Below the pieces are notes generated by a model. That model was not told where the DNA came from. It ran no database searches and saw only the letters and a list, made by a program, of their open reading frames with translations. From assembly GCA_964458555.1 (NCBI GenBank), contig CAYWJH010000005.1:1-64000 (forward strand): DNA of 64,000 nt, written 5' to 3'. Below are positions 34,193 through 45,444 of this stretch, in pieces. The stretch comes from SLST01 sp964458555. Lineage in GTDB: Bacteria > Spirochaetota > Spirochaetia > DSM-27196 > SLST01. Positions within the stretch are counted from its first letter, which is position 1. Each line of letters starts with the position of its first letter. Position numbers and translations under genes: made by a program.

Positions 34193-34764
34193 CGTTCGAG
34201 ATAGAGCCCGTTCGACTCGATGTAGCCGAAAACCGGCGGTGGCACGAGGTAGCGATACGGCAAGCCGTCTCGCACCCGCTCGCGGATCTCGGTCGAGGAA
34301 ATATCGAGCAGCACGTTATTCACGCGCGTATGGGGCCGGTCGAACTCGGGCGCGCCGCTCACCGGTCGTCGCACCAGAATGAGATCGGCGAGCTCCTCGA
34401 TCTCCTCCACACCGCGCCAGGAATCGAACCCCGCGACGAGGTCCTCCCCCATGATCAGTCCCGGCTTTCCGGTCACCTCGTCGCTCGCAACCAGATGCCG
34501 TAGCGTGCGCACGGTGTACGAGACTCCCTTCTCGTCGATCTCGAAGGTATCTACCACGAACTCTCGACGGTCGGCGAGCGCTAACCGCAGCATCTCCACC
34601 CGTTGCTTCGCGTCGGCGACCGGCGCCTCGCGCTTGTGGGGCGGAACGCGTGTGGGTATGAATCGTACCTGCTCGTAGTCGAGCCGGGCGAGCACCTCGT
34701 CCGCCATGAGCAGATGCCCGACATGAACCGGATCGAACGTCCCGCCGAGTATCGCCGTCCTCAC
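34189..34764 (-). CDS. nadD: nicotinate-nucleotide adenylyltransferase
   Basis: 191 aa. Nucleotidyltransferase motifs: GGTFDPVHVGHLLMA, the PTRVPPHK substrate loop, MGEDLVAGFDSW and the ISSTEIRERV signature. It converts nicotinate mononucleotide and ATP to deamido-NAD in the cytosol. GTG 34764 overlaps the obgE stop (GTGA), and its own stop overlaps the LCP-like gene, so the operon is tightly coupled. Confidence 0.95.
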   Translation of the reverse strand: MRTAILGGTFDPVHVGHLLMADEVLARLDYEQVRFIPTRVPPHKREAPVADAKQRVEMLRLALADRREFVVDTFEIDEKGVSYTVRTLRHLVASDEVTGKPGLIMGEDLVAGFDSWRGVEEIEELADLILVRRPVSGAPEFDRPHTRVNNVLLDISSTEIRERVRDGLPYRYLVPPPVFGYIESNGLYLER

Positions 34765-35747
34765 TGCCCGTCTCCGAATCGCAGGAAGACCCCGGCGAGC
34801 TCGCGGATGCCGTCGCCGGTGAGCGCAGACACGCCGACGATCGCCTGATCATCGAGCCCGTCGCGAAGCTCCTGCAGCCGTCGCGCCGCACCGTCCTCGT
34901 CCATCTTGTTGCCCACGATGATCCTCGGCTTGCGAGCGAGCCCGCCACCGTAGTCCGCGAGCTCCTCTTCGAGCATCGACACGGTCTCGAGTGGTCCGTC
35001 CTCGCCGAGATCCACGATGTAGGCGAGCGATCGCGTTCGCGAAATGTGACGCAGAAACCGAAAACCGAGACCCGCGCCGTGCGAGGCGCCCTCGATGAGT
35101 CCGGGGATGTCGGCGAGGATCAGCTGGCGATGGTCGAGCTCCATGACGCCGAGGTTCGGGGTCTTCGTCGTAAACGGGTACGCACCGACCTTCGGGTGGG
35201 CGGCGGTCATCCGCCCGAGCAGGCTCGACTTGCCCGCATTCGGTTTGCCGACGAATCCGATGTCGGCGATGAGCTTGAGCTCTGCCCGCAGCTCTCGCTC
35301 GGCACCCGGTTCCCCGTCCTGGGCGAATCTGGGCGTCTGATTTCGCGAGGTCGCGAAGTGACTGTTCCCCTTGCCGCCACGCCCTCCTTCGAGCAGCACG
35401 TGCCGGGCATCCGGCTCGACCACGTCGAGCAGGAGCTCGTTCGTCTCGGCATCGTAGATCGCCGTCCCCGGCGGTACTTCGATGACCGCGTCGGCGCCGT
35501 CGCGTCCGTGCCGATTGCGGCCGGCTCCCGGTCGCCCTCGCTCCGCCTTGATATGCCGGCTGCGCGTCAGGTCGATCAGCGTTCGCAGATCTCGGCGGAC
35601 GCGCACGACCACGTCACCGCCGCGGCCTCCATCGCCGCCGTCGGGTCCGCCCTTGGGAACGTACTTCTCCCGTCGGAACGAAACAGACCCGGGCCCTCCG
35701 GCCCCCGAAGCGATGTGAATCCGTACTTCGTCGACGAAACTTTGCAA
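34761..35747 (-). CDS. obgE: GTPase Obg/CgtA (without C-terminal OCT domain)
   Basis: 328 aa. The glycine-rich Obg fold (about 1-158, with VSFRREKYVPKGGPDGGDGG) is followed by a G domain: GKPNAGKS (G1), DIPGLIEGAS (G3), NKMD (G4). The protein ends after the G domain, so the variable C-terminal OCT domain found in some bacteria is absent. Obg acts in 50S assembly and the stringent response. It starts at TTG 35747 without a clear ribosome site, the only start that yields the conserved FVDEVRI beginning. Confidence 0.95.
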   Translation of the reverse strand: MQSFVDEVRIHIASGAGGPGSVSFRREKYVPKGGPDGGDGGRGGDVVVRVRRDLRTLIDLTRSRHIKAERGRPGAGRNRHGRDGADAVIEVPPGTAIYDAETNELLLDVVEPDARHVLLEGGRGGKGNSHFATSRNQTPRFAQDGEPGAERELRAELKLIADIGFVGKPNAGKSSLLGRMTAAHPKVGAYPFTTKTPNLGVMELDHRQLILADIPGLIEGASHGAGLGFRFLRHISRTRSLAYIVDLGEDGPLETVSMLEEELADYGGGLARKPRIIVGNKMDEDGAARRLQELRDGLDDQAIVGVSALTGDGIRELAGVFLRFGDGQ

Positions 35748-35761
35748 CGAAACGAGTTGTG

Positions 35762-36019
35762 CTACTGGGCGGACGGTTCGATTGCGATGATCTTGCGGCC
35801 CTTGCGATCAATGAAGCTCACCGTTCCGTCGATCTTCGCGAACAGCGTGTCGTCCTTCCCGCGCCCGACGTTCGCGCCCGGATGGAACCGTGTTCCCCGC
35901 TGGCGCACGAGGATCGAGCCCGCGCTCACGAGCTGGCCACCGGACCTCTTGAGTCCGAGGCGCTGCGCGTTGGAGTCCCGTCCGTTCTTACTGCTTCCGC
36001 CACCCTTCTTATGAGCCAT
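35762..36019 (-). CDS. rpmA: 50S ribosomal protein L27
   Basis: 85 aa from ATG 36019, with AAGGAGAT upstream. It begins MAHKKGGGSSKNGRDS, the direct (non-extended) form of L27. The in-frame extension to GTG 36040 would add STKEIR, which does not resemble the LQFF cleavage motif of Firmicutes L27. Its start overlaps the prp gene by 11 bp. Confidence 0.97.
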   Translation of the reverse strand: MAHKKGGGSSKNGRDSNAQRLGLKRSGGQLVSAGSILVRQRGTRFHPGANVGRGKDDTLFAKIDGTVSFIDRKGRKIIAIEPSAQ

Positions 36020-36359
36020 GCGTATCTCCTTCGTACTCAACAGCCATCGTGACCTCCTGCGGCGACTCGCGCGCGATCCGCCCGATCCCGGTCACGATTA
36101 CGTCGGTGACTCCGCGCAGCCACAATTCGGCGCCTGCAGCCACCCTGTCGATGCCCAGGACGAGATCACCGGGTGCCTCTGCCGAACCAGCCGCTGCGAT
36201 GTCGTCCCGCTCGTCGATCGTCTGCGCGCACGCGCGGACGATCCCGCTCACCGCCGCGCATTCGGCACTCACCGTCCGCGACCCGAGCGATGCGTGCCCG
36301 CGGACCGTAAGCGATGAGAGCACCCCGCTCCCGTCGACCACGACCCGGACGTCGATCAC
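36009..36359 (-). CDS. prp: Prp-family (DUF464) cysteine protease, L27-processing type
   Basis: 116 aa. The two catalytic positions of Prp are present: His in VRGHASLGSRTV and Cys in SAECAAVSGIV. It lies between rplU and rpmA, exactly as in Firmicutes, where Prp removes the N-terminal extension of L27. Here the L27 gene has no such extension, so the physiological substrate is unclear. It overlaps the stop of rplU by 4 bp and runs into rpmA. Confidence 0.85.
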   Translation of the reverse strand: MIDVRVVVDGSGVLSSLTVRGHASLGSRTVSAECAAVSGIVRACAQTIDERDDIAAAGSAEAPGDLVLGIDRVAAGAELWLRGVTDVIVTGIGRIARESPQEVTMAVEYEGDTHGS

Positions 36360-36670
36360 GAGCCGGTGATCTCCTCCACACGGAGAAGCGTGTAGTCCTG
36401 GCGATGCCCGCGCGTCCTCTTGTACCGCTTTCGTCGCTTGTACTTGTGCACGATCACCTTGTCGCCGCGAACGTGGTCCTCGACGACCGCCTTCACCTTG
36501 GCACCCGAAACGTAGGGCTCGCCGATCTTCACACTCGAATCGTCGCGGAGCATCAGGACACTGTCGAACTCGACGACGTCACCCTTCTCCGAGGCAACGC
36601 GCTGTACGGTGAGAAGGTCGCCCTTCTCCGCCTTGTACTGGTTGCCCTTGATCTCCACCATTGCGTACAT
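36356..36670 (-). CDS. rplU: 50S ribosomal protein L21
   Basis: 104 aa, typical length. MYAMVEIKGNQYKAEKGDLL at the start and the basic VIVHKYKRRKRYKRTRGHRQ rRNA-binding segment are diagnostic. ATG 36670 has AAGGAAG upstream. It is the first gene of the operon that runs through prp, rpmA, obgE, nadD, the LCP-like gene and rsfS. Confidence 0.97.
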   Translation of the reverse strand: MYAMVEIKGNQYKAEKGDLLTVQRVASEKGDVVEFDSVLMLRDDSSVKIGEPYVSGAKVKAVVEDHVRGDKVIVHKYKRRKRYKRTRGHRQDYTLLRVEEITGS

Positions 36671-36703
36671 ACTTCTTCCTTGTAATGCTCGAGGTAGCGC
36701 TAT

Positions 36704-36728
36704 AAGTAACCAAGAATTGCGCGTCGCG

Positions 36729-36732
<4 letters not shown>
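36704..36732 (-). promoter_or_regulatory. possible sigma-70 promoter of the rplU operon
   Basis: On the minus strand: TTGACG (36732-36727), 17-bp spacer, TTACTT (36709-36704), about 34 bp before the ATG. The -35 overlaps the gltD stop codon. Confidence 0.4.
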
Positions 36733-38211
<1,479 letters not shown>

Positions 38212-38219
<8 letters not shown>

Positions 38220-41200
38220 GAACGGCCTCCCGCATGCTTTTCTCCTCCTGCAGCTCGAGGACCCGGCGGAACGCCGGCGAGATCACTTTGTGGAACTTCG
38301 CGATATTCGCGTCCCAATCGTCGAGCATGCGTCCAGCGATCTCGCTGCCGGTGTACTCGTGGTGCCACGCGACGAGCTGGCGCACCTCCGCGATCTCCTG
38401 CTCGCTCTCGAGCCTCATCAGCTCGACCATTCCCGGGTTCACCTTGCTCGGGAAATCGCCGAGTGTGTCGTAGACGTACGCTATCCCGCCGCTCATCCCG
38501 GCCCCGAAGTTGCGCCCGGTGCCGCCAAGGATGACGGCACGACCTGCTGTCATGTACTCGCAGCCGTGGTCGCCGACTCCTTCGATGACGACGTGCGCCC
38601 CGGAGTTGCGGACGCAGAACCGCTCGGCGGCCATGCCCCGGAAGAACCCGTACCCGCGGATCGCGCCGTAGAGCGCGACGTTGCCGATGATGATGTTCTC
38701 CTCCGACCTGAACCGGCTGCCCCTCGGCGGATACGCGATGAGCATCCCACCGGAGAGTCCCTTGCCAACGTAGTCGTTCGCGTCGCCCTCGAGCTCGAGC
38801 GTCACGCCTTCCGACAGCCACGCGCCAAAGCTCTGCCCGGCCGATCCGGTCAGCTTCGCGTGAATCGTATCGCGGGGCAGCCCTTCGAGCCCGTAGCGCT
38901 TCGCGATCTCGTGGCTGAGCATCGTTCCCGTGGTGCGGTCGACGTTGCGGATGGGCAGTTCGACACGGACCGGCTCCTTCCGCTCGAGCGCCGGGGCGCT
39001 CAGCTCGATGAGCGTGCGGTCGAGCACGGCATCGATTCCGTGGTCCTGCGGAATGCAGCAGATCACCCGGCTCGACGGGTTCTTCTTCACCGCGGGGCTG
39101 AGCACCGCCGACAGATCCACCCCGGCCGACTTCCACTCGCGCACCGCGTCGTCCGCCTCGAGCATGTCGACGCGGCCGACCATGTCCTCGAACGTCCGGA
39201 AGCCGAGCTCGGCCATGATGCCGCGCAGATCCTCGGCGAGGAACATCATGTAGTTCACCACGTCCTCCGGACGCCCGGTGAACTTGGCGCGCAGCCGCGG
39301 ATCCTGAGTCGCCACACCCACCGGACACGTGTTCTTCTCGCACTTGCGCATCATGATGCAGCCGACCGCGATGAGCGCGCTCGTGGCGAACCCGCACTCC
39401 TCGGCACCGAGCATCGCGGCGATCGCGATGTCGCGCCCGGTCTTGATCTGGCCGTCGGTCTGAACGACGACACGGCTGCGCAGGTCGTTCATCACGAGCG
39501 TCTGGTGCGTCTCGGCGAGTCCGAGCTCCCACGGCAACCCGGCGTGCTTGATGCCGGTAAGCGGGCTCGCGCCGGTCCCTCCGTCGTGACCGGAGATGAG
39601 GATGTGATCGGCGTGCGCCTTCGCCACACCCGCGGCGACCGTCCCGACGCCGACCTCGCTCACGAGCTTCACGCTGACCCGCGCCCGCGGGTTGGAGTTC
39701 TTCAGGTCGAAGATGAGCTGTGCTAAGTCCTCGATCGAGTAGATGTCGTGGTGCGGCGGCGGGCTGATGAGCCCGACCCCGGGCGTCGAGAAACGCGTCT
39801 TCGCGATCACGTCGAACACCTTGTGCCCGGGAAGCTCGCCGCCCTCGCCCGGCTTCGCTCCTTGCGCCATCTTGATCTGCAGCTCGTCGGCCTGGCTGAG
39901 GTACTCGATCGTCACGCCGAACCGACCGCTGGCGACCTGTTTGATCGCGCTGCGCTTCGAGTCGCTGTTTGCGAGCGGCACGTAGCGCTCGGGCATCTCG
40001 CCGCCCTCACCCGTATTGCTCTTGCCACCGAGCCGGTTCATCGCGATCGCGAGCGTCTCGTGCGCCTCCTGGCTGATCGACCCGAAGCTCATCGCACCGG
40101 TCGCGAAGCGGCGCACGATGCTCGCGGCCGGCTCCACCTCGTCGATCGGCACCGGAGTTCCGTCGCGGAACTTCAGAAGACCGCGGAGCGTCGCCTGCTC
40201 GCGGCTGCGCTCGTTCTGGTGGTCGGCGTACTGGCGATACGCGTCGGGGTCGTCCTGGCGAACCGCCCTCTGCAGGAGCGCGATGCTCTTCGGATCCCAC
40301 ATGTGCTTCTCGCCGTCGGTACGCCATTGGTAGTCGCCGGGGTTGAGCAGCTGGAATCCGTCCTCCGATCCGTCGAGGGGATACGCGAGCCGGTGCCTCC
40401 GATCGGCCTCCTCCGCGAGCTCGGCGAATCCGACGCCTTTGATACGGCTCGCGGTTCCCGCGAAGCTGGTGTTCACCACCTCGTCCTCGAGTCCGACGGC
40501 CTCGAAGATCTGCGCGCCCTTGTAGCTGTCGAGCGTGCTGATCCCCATCTTCCCGAAGACCTTCCGCATTCCGTACGCGACCGCCCGGTGGTAACGCTCG
40601 ACGATCTCGTCGTCGGCGAGCTCCGCGTTCAAGTCGCCGTCGTCGCGCATCTTCCACATCGTCTCGTAGGCGAGATACGGGTTGATCGCGTCGGCGCCGT
40701 AGCCGACGAGCATGCAGAAGTGGTGCACCTCGCGCGGCTCGCCGCTCTCGACGACGACGCCGATCTGCGTGCGCTTGTGCGTGCGCACGAGATGATGGTG
40801 CACCGTGCCGGTCGCGAGCAGCGCGGAGATCGGCACCCGTGTCCTGCCGGCGGCCCGATCGGAGAGCACGACCAGCGAGTACCCTTCCTCGATCGCCCGC
40901 TCGGCTTCGCCGGCGATCCGATCGAGCGCGGAGCGCAACCCGGCCGCCCCCCTCGCCTCCTCGTAGGTCGTGTCGATGACCCGGCTTCTCCACCCGCGGT
41001 GGTCCATCTCGACGATCTGAGCGAGTTGCGCGTTCGTGAGGATGGGCTCGTCGAGCTGAAGCCGATGCGCGTGCTCCGGGGTTACGTCGAGCAGGTTCCG
41101 CTCCGGCCCGATGTACGCCGAGAGGCTCATGATGATGTCTTCGCGGATACTGTCGATGGGCGGGTTGGTGACCTGCGCGAACAGCTGCTTGAAGTAGTCG

Positions 41201-42747
41201 TACATCAGCCGCGGCTTGTCGCTGAGGACGGCGAGCGGCGTGTCGTTGCCCATGCTCCCGAGCGGCTCCTTGGCGTTCTCCGCCATCGGCCGCAGCACGA
41301 TGTTCAGGTGCTCGAGCGTGTAGCCGAACATCCGCAGCCGTGGTACGAGCGTGTCGGCGTCGAGACCGTCTACCCGCTTCGCGGCGGGCATGTGATCGAG
41401 CCGCAGTCGCTGCTCGTCGAGCCACTCGCGGAAGGGGTGGCGCTCGGCGATACCGTTCTTCAGCTCGACGTCGTCGACGATCCTGCCCTGGTCGAAATCT
41501 ACGAGGAACATCCGGCCGGGCTTGAGCCGGTCCTTGATCTTCACCTTCTCCGGGGGGAGGTCGAGCACGCCCACCTCGCTCGCCATGATGACCAGGTCGT
41601 CGTCGGTGACGTAGTAGCGGCTCGGGCGCAGTCCGTTGCGGTCGAGCATCGCACCGATCACGTGTCCGTCGGTGAACGCAATCGACGCCGGCCCATCCCA
41701 GGGCTCCATCTGCGTGCTCATGAACTCGTACATCGCCGCGCCCACGTCGGGCATGTGCCGATGGTTCTGCCACGCCTCGGGAACCATCATCATGACCGCC
41801 TCGGGGAGCTCGCGTCCGGTCATGAGCAGGAGCTCGAGCGCGTTGTCGAAGTTGCCCGAGTCGGACTGGTCCGGCTCGATGACCGGAAACGACTTCGCGA
41901 GCTCGTCGCCGAAGAGCCTCGAGGAGAGCACACCCTCGCGCGCGGCCATCTTGTTGATGTTGCCGCGCAGCGTGTTGATCTCGCCGTTGTGGCTCATGAA
42001 GCGCAGCGGCTGCGCACGGTCCCAGCTGGGAAAGGTGTTCGTGCTGAACCGCGAGTGCACCATCGCGAGATGGCTCCTGAAGTCGGGGTCGTTGATATCC
42101 TCGAAGTACGCAAAGAGCTGCTCGGGCATGAGCATGCCCTTGTAGACGATCACCCGCACCGAGAGGCTGCAGATGTAGAACGCGGCGTGCGGATCGCTCT
42201 CGCCTCCGTGCAGCTCGTGGGTCGCACGCTTGCGGATCACGTAGAGCATGCGCTCGAAATCGTTGCTCGCCACGCCGTCGCCGGCGCCGACGAAGAGCTG
42301 CTTCATCGAAGGCTCGCTCTCGAGCGCGGTGGGACCGATCATACTGTTGTCGCGCGGAACGTCGCGCCAGCCGAGGACGCGCTGCCCCTGATCGGCGACG
42401 ATCCGCTCGACGGCCGCGATACACGCGGTGCGATCCGCTTCGTCCTGCGGCAGGAAGACGATCCCGGCCGAATAGAGTCCACGCGGCGGCAGGGTGATTT
42501 TCAGATCGCTCGCCGCCACCTTCTCGAGGAACTCCTGCGGCAGCGTCGTGAGAATGCCGGCTCCGTCGCCCGAGTTCTTGTCGCTGCCGACCGCGCCGCG
42601 GTGCGTCATGTTCAGCAGCACCTCGCGCGCGTTGTCGATGATCCGCCGGCTCTGCTCTCCCTTGATATGCGCGACGAACCCGACCCCGCACGCGTCGTGC
42701 TCGAATCGCGGGTCGTAGAGTCCTGTTCGCCCGGGTCGTGCTTTCAT
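38212..42747 (-). CDS. gltB: glutamate synthase large subunit
   Basis: 1511 aa, full length. The class-II glutamine amidotransferase domain uses Cys20 (EHDACGVGF), implying removal of a 19-residue propeptide. The central and FMN-binding domains (GAKPGEGGELPG, ISGHDGGTGASPLTG) are followed by the [3Fe-4S] cysteines (CIMMRKCEKNTCPVG) and the C-terminal beta-helix GXGXG domain. It makes two glutamates from glutamine and 2-oxoglutarate. ATG 42747 has AAGGAGCG upstream, and a promoter is visible at 42826-42854. Confidence 0.97.
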
Positions 42748-42825
42748 CGCTCGCTCCTTACCCTGCAGGCTCGGTTCGCACCGCGGCTGTATACCGCGTG
42801 CATAAATATCGAGTCTGGAGCGATA

Positions 42826-42854
42826 TTCTTACAAAGAACCCGGGAGAAGGTCAA
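42826..42854 (-). promoter_or_regulatory. sigma-70 promoter of gltBD
   Basis: On the minus strand: TTGACC (42854-42849), 17-bp spacer, TAAGAA (42831-42826), giving a leader of about 75 nt. Confidence 0.55.
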
Positions 42855-42888
42855 GTACTACGCACTGGTAGGATGCAAATTCGTCATT

Positions 42889-42904
42889 CCTACGTACTCG
42901 TAGG
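42889..42904. promoter_or_regulatory. inverted repeat upstream of the gltB promoter
   Basis: Perfect 6-bp arms, CCTACG-TACT-CGTAGG, 34 bp upstream of the -35. This could be a regulator-binding site for gltBD or a weak terminator for argS (it lies 22 bp past the argS stop, but no T-run follows). Confidence 0.35.
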
Positions 42905-42925
42905 CATATTGGTCAAAGTGACCCA

Positions 42926-44674
42926 CTACATGATCTCGAGGTACGGGATGTTCAGCAGGCCGAGACCGTTCTTCAAGACGTGCAGAACACTCCGGGCGAG
43001 CACGAGTCGCGCCTGTCGCAGGTGCGGCTCGTCGGCCGTGAGAATCGGGTAGTCGTGATAGTAGCTCGAGAAGAGCTTCGCAACCTCGTACAGGTAGGTC
43101 GCGAGCACCGCCGGCGTGTACTCCGCGCCCGCCTGGCGCACCACCTCCGGGCAGCGACCGACGAGCCGCACGAGTTGCCACTCCGGCTCGGCCTCGAGCG
43201 CACCCCAGCGAACCCCCTCCGGATCCGAGCTCACCCCCCGTTCAGCGGCCTTGCGCAGCATGCTCGAGATCCGCGCGCACATGTACTGGAGGTAGGGACC
43301 GGTGTTCCCGGTGAACGAGAGCGACTCCTTCGGGTTGAAGATCATGTCCTTGCTCGGCGTCACCTGCAGCAGGTAGTAGTGCAGCGCGCCCACCGCGACC
43401 GCGTGGGCGGTCGCGTCTATGTCGCCGACCGCATCCTCACGCTCCTTGGACCGTATCTCCTCGGCGGCGAGCCCTTCGAGCTCGGCGATCAGATCGTCGG
43501 CGTCCACCACGGTCCCTTCCCTGCTCTTCATCTTGCCCTCGGGGAGGTTCACCATCCCGTAGGAGAGGTGGAACAGCTGCGAGGCCCACTCGTACCCGAG
43601 CTGCTCGAGCACGTAGAAGAGCACGCGGAAGTGGTAGTTCTGCTCGCTTCCCACCACGTAGATCATCCGGTCGAACGGCCAGTCGGCGTAGCGCGCGAGG
43701 ACCGTTCCAATATCCTGCGTCAGGTAGACCGATGTCCCGTCGCCGCGCAGGAGAATCTTCTTGTCGAGGTTGATCGGCTCGAGATCGACCCAGACCGACC
43801 CGTCCTCCTCGCGGTAGAACGTCCCCTGCTCGAGGCCGCGTACTACTTCGGCCTTCCCGGAAGCGTACGTGTCGCTCTCGAAGTAGACCGCGTCGAACCG
43901 TATCCCAGTCGCCTCGTAGGTCTTCGAGATGCCCTCGATGACCCATTCGTTCATCGTCTTCCACAGGGCCACGACGTCCTCGTCACCGGCCTCCCACTTT
44001 CGCAGCATCTCGCGCGCCTGCGCCTCGGCGGTCGGCTCCTCCTTCGCCCACTCGTTGTAGCGGACGTAGTAGTCGCCCACGAGCCTGTCGCCCTTGACCC
44101 CCGCCTGCTCCGGCGTCTCCCCGTTCCCGAACTTCTGGTAGGCTATCATCGACTTGCAGATGTGGATGCCGCGGTCGTTGATCAGGTTTACGCTGCGAAC
44201 CTCGGCGCCGCACGCGGCGAGAATCCGCGACACGCTCTCGCCGAGCGCGTCGTTGCGCAGGTGCCCGAGGTGCAGCGGCTTGTTGGTGTTGGGCGAGGAA
44301 AACTCGATCGTGACCCGGTCGCCCGACAGGCTCGCGTTCCGTCCGTACGCGTCGGCCTGCTCGAGAGCGTCGGTGACCACACGCGAGCTAACCTCGGCGC
44401 GCGGGTAGCGGACGTTGATGTACGGTCCTGCCACGGTCGCCTCGCCGAGCTCACCGTCGCCGAGCCGCGACGCCACCGCCTCCGCGATCGCCGCGGGGCT
44501 CTTGCGAAAGGCCCGCGCGAAGGGGAACAGAGGAAACGCGAGGTCACCAAGCTCCGAGCTCGGGGGTGTCTCGGTGGGCAGATCGCTCTCGGGCAGATCG
44601 ACACCCGTCTCCGCCGCTTCCTTTGCGAGCGCCGAGCGCACCGCATCGACCCACGCCTGCCTGTAGTCCTTCAT
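42926..44674 (-). CDS. argS: arginyl-tRNA synthetase
   Basis: 582 aa. The class-I signature reads PNTNKPLHLGHLRND (HIGH variant HLGH), and the KMSKS loop is KMKSREG. The C-terminal DALR anticodon-binding domain (QYMCARISSMLRKA onward) is complete. ATG 44674 overlaps the stop of the pgeF-like gene (ATGA), with AAGAGGAT upstream. Confidence 0.96.
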   Translation of the reverse strand: MKDYRQAWVDAVRSALAKEAAETGVDLPESDLPTETPPSSELGDLAFPLFPFARAFRKSPAAIAEAVASRLGDGELGEATVAGPYINVRYPRAEVSSRVVTDALEQADAYGRNASLSGDRVTIEFSSPNTNKPLHLGHLRNDALGESVSRILAACGAEVRSVNLINDRGIHICKSMIAYQKFGNGETPEQAGVKGDRLVGDYYVRYNEWAKEEPTAEAQAREMLRKWEAGDEDVVALWKTMNEWVIEGISKTYEATGIRFDAVYFESDTYASGKAEVVRGLEQGTFYREEDGSVWVDLEPINLDKKILLRGDGTSVYLTQDIGTVLARYADWPFDRMIYVVGSEQNYHFRVLFYVLEQLGYEWASQLFHLSYGMVNLPEGKMKSREGTVVDADDLIAELEGLAAEEIRSKEREDAVGDIDATAHAVAVGALHYYLLQVTPSKDMIFNPKESLSFTGNTGPYLQYMCARISSMLRKAAERGVSSDPEGVRWGALEAEPEWQLVRLVGRCPEVVRQAGAEYTPAVLATYLYEVAKLFSSYYHDYPILTADEPHLRQARLVLARSVLHVLKNGLGLLNIPYLEIM

Positions 44675-45444
44675 GCTTCATCCTCTTCGTCGGACGTTTC
44701 AGCCGGCCCGAGAAGCGCGAGCATCCCGGTGTACCGGTCGGCGCCTTCGCGCCTGAAGCTCCCGAGCCGGGACGTCGTATACGTGCAGTGATTCGCCACG
44801 CTGACCACCGGAATGCCCAGCTCGCGGGCGATCCCCGCGTTCGCGGCGCGCATATCAAGGTACGGCCGATCGTCGCGATAAACAACCGCGTCGGCGCCCC
44901 ACGCGCGGTACTCACGAGCGCGCCCGTCGTCGACCGCGTACGCTTCCGCGCTGATGCACGGGCCGATCGTGAGCACGAGGTCGCCTGGCCGCGAGCCGAA
45001 TTCGCGCGCGAGCCGTTCCACCGCCACGCGCAGGATTCCGGTCCCGCGCCACCCCGAATGCAGGAGCGCGTAGGCACCGGTCCTCGAGTCGGCAAGATAC
45101 AGCGGAGCGCAATCGCCCACGCCCACGGCGAGAAACGGACCGCCCGGTCCTGAAACGATTCCGTCGCCCTCGACGCGGTCCTCTTCGGCGGCGGTGCTTC
45201 CCACGCGGACGAGCTCGGCGGCGTCGAGCACCCGCTTCGAATGTGTCTGGCGAACCATGCACACCGTCCGGGGGTCGATGCCCATCGCGTCGAGGAGCGC
45301 GAGACGGTTCTCGCGGCGTCGCATATCGCCGACCGTCCGCAGCGTCAGCCAGGCAGGGTGGACGAACGGTACGGTCACACGGCCCGACGCCTCGGCGGAA
45401 TCGAGCGGCAGCTCGAGTGAGATTATGGAGGTGGGTTGACTCAC
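44671..45444 (-). CDS. pgeF: YfiH/PgeF-family laccase-domain protein (purine nucleoside/peptidoglycan editing)
   Basis: 257 aa. Conserved metal/catalytic residues are visible: His in RQTHSKRV, Cys in VGDCAPLYLAD, His in LLHSGWRGT, and the GPCISAEAY loop. Members of this family (DUF152) have been reported as cytosolic purine nucleoside phosphorylases/adenosine deaminases and as peptidoglycan-editing factors. Which applies here cannot be read. GTG 45444 overlaps the upstream stop, and the stop overlaps argS. Confidence 0.88.
   Translation of the reverse strand: MSQPTSIISLELPLDSAEASGRVTVPFVHPAWLTLRTVGDMRRRENRLALLDAMGIDPRTVCMVRQTHSKRVLDAAELVRVGSTAAEEDRVEGDGIVSGPGGPFLAVGVGDCAPLYLADSRTGAYALLHSGWRGTGILRVAVERLAREFGSRPGDLVLTIGPCISAEAYAVDDGRAREYRAWGADAVVYRDDRPYLDMRAANAGIARELGIPVVSVANHCTYTTSRLGSFRREGADRYTGMLALLGPAETSDEEDEA

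Noticed and set aside
42861..42880. A third copy of GGTAGGATGC (also near 1553 and 13859) as a possible conserved regulatory motif
   Set aside because: Here no gene follows on the plus strand; with only three copies, and two explained as ribosome sites or -10 elements, chance is the simpler explanation.
39748..42903. A 1051-codon open frame antisense to gltB
   Set aside because: It is a by-product of strong third-position GC bias in gltB; its composition (Arg/Val/His/Asp-rich) matches no family, and gltB is unmistakable.
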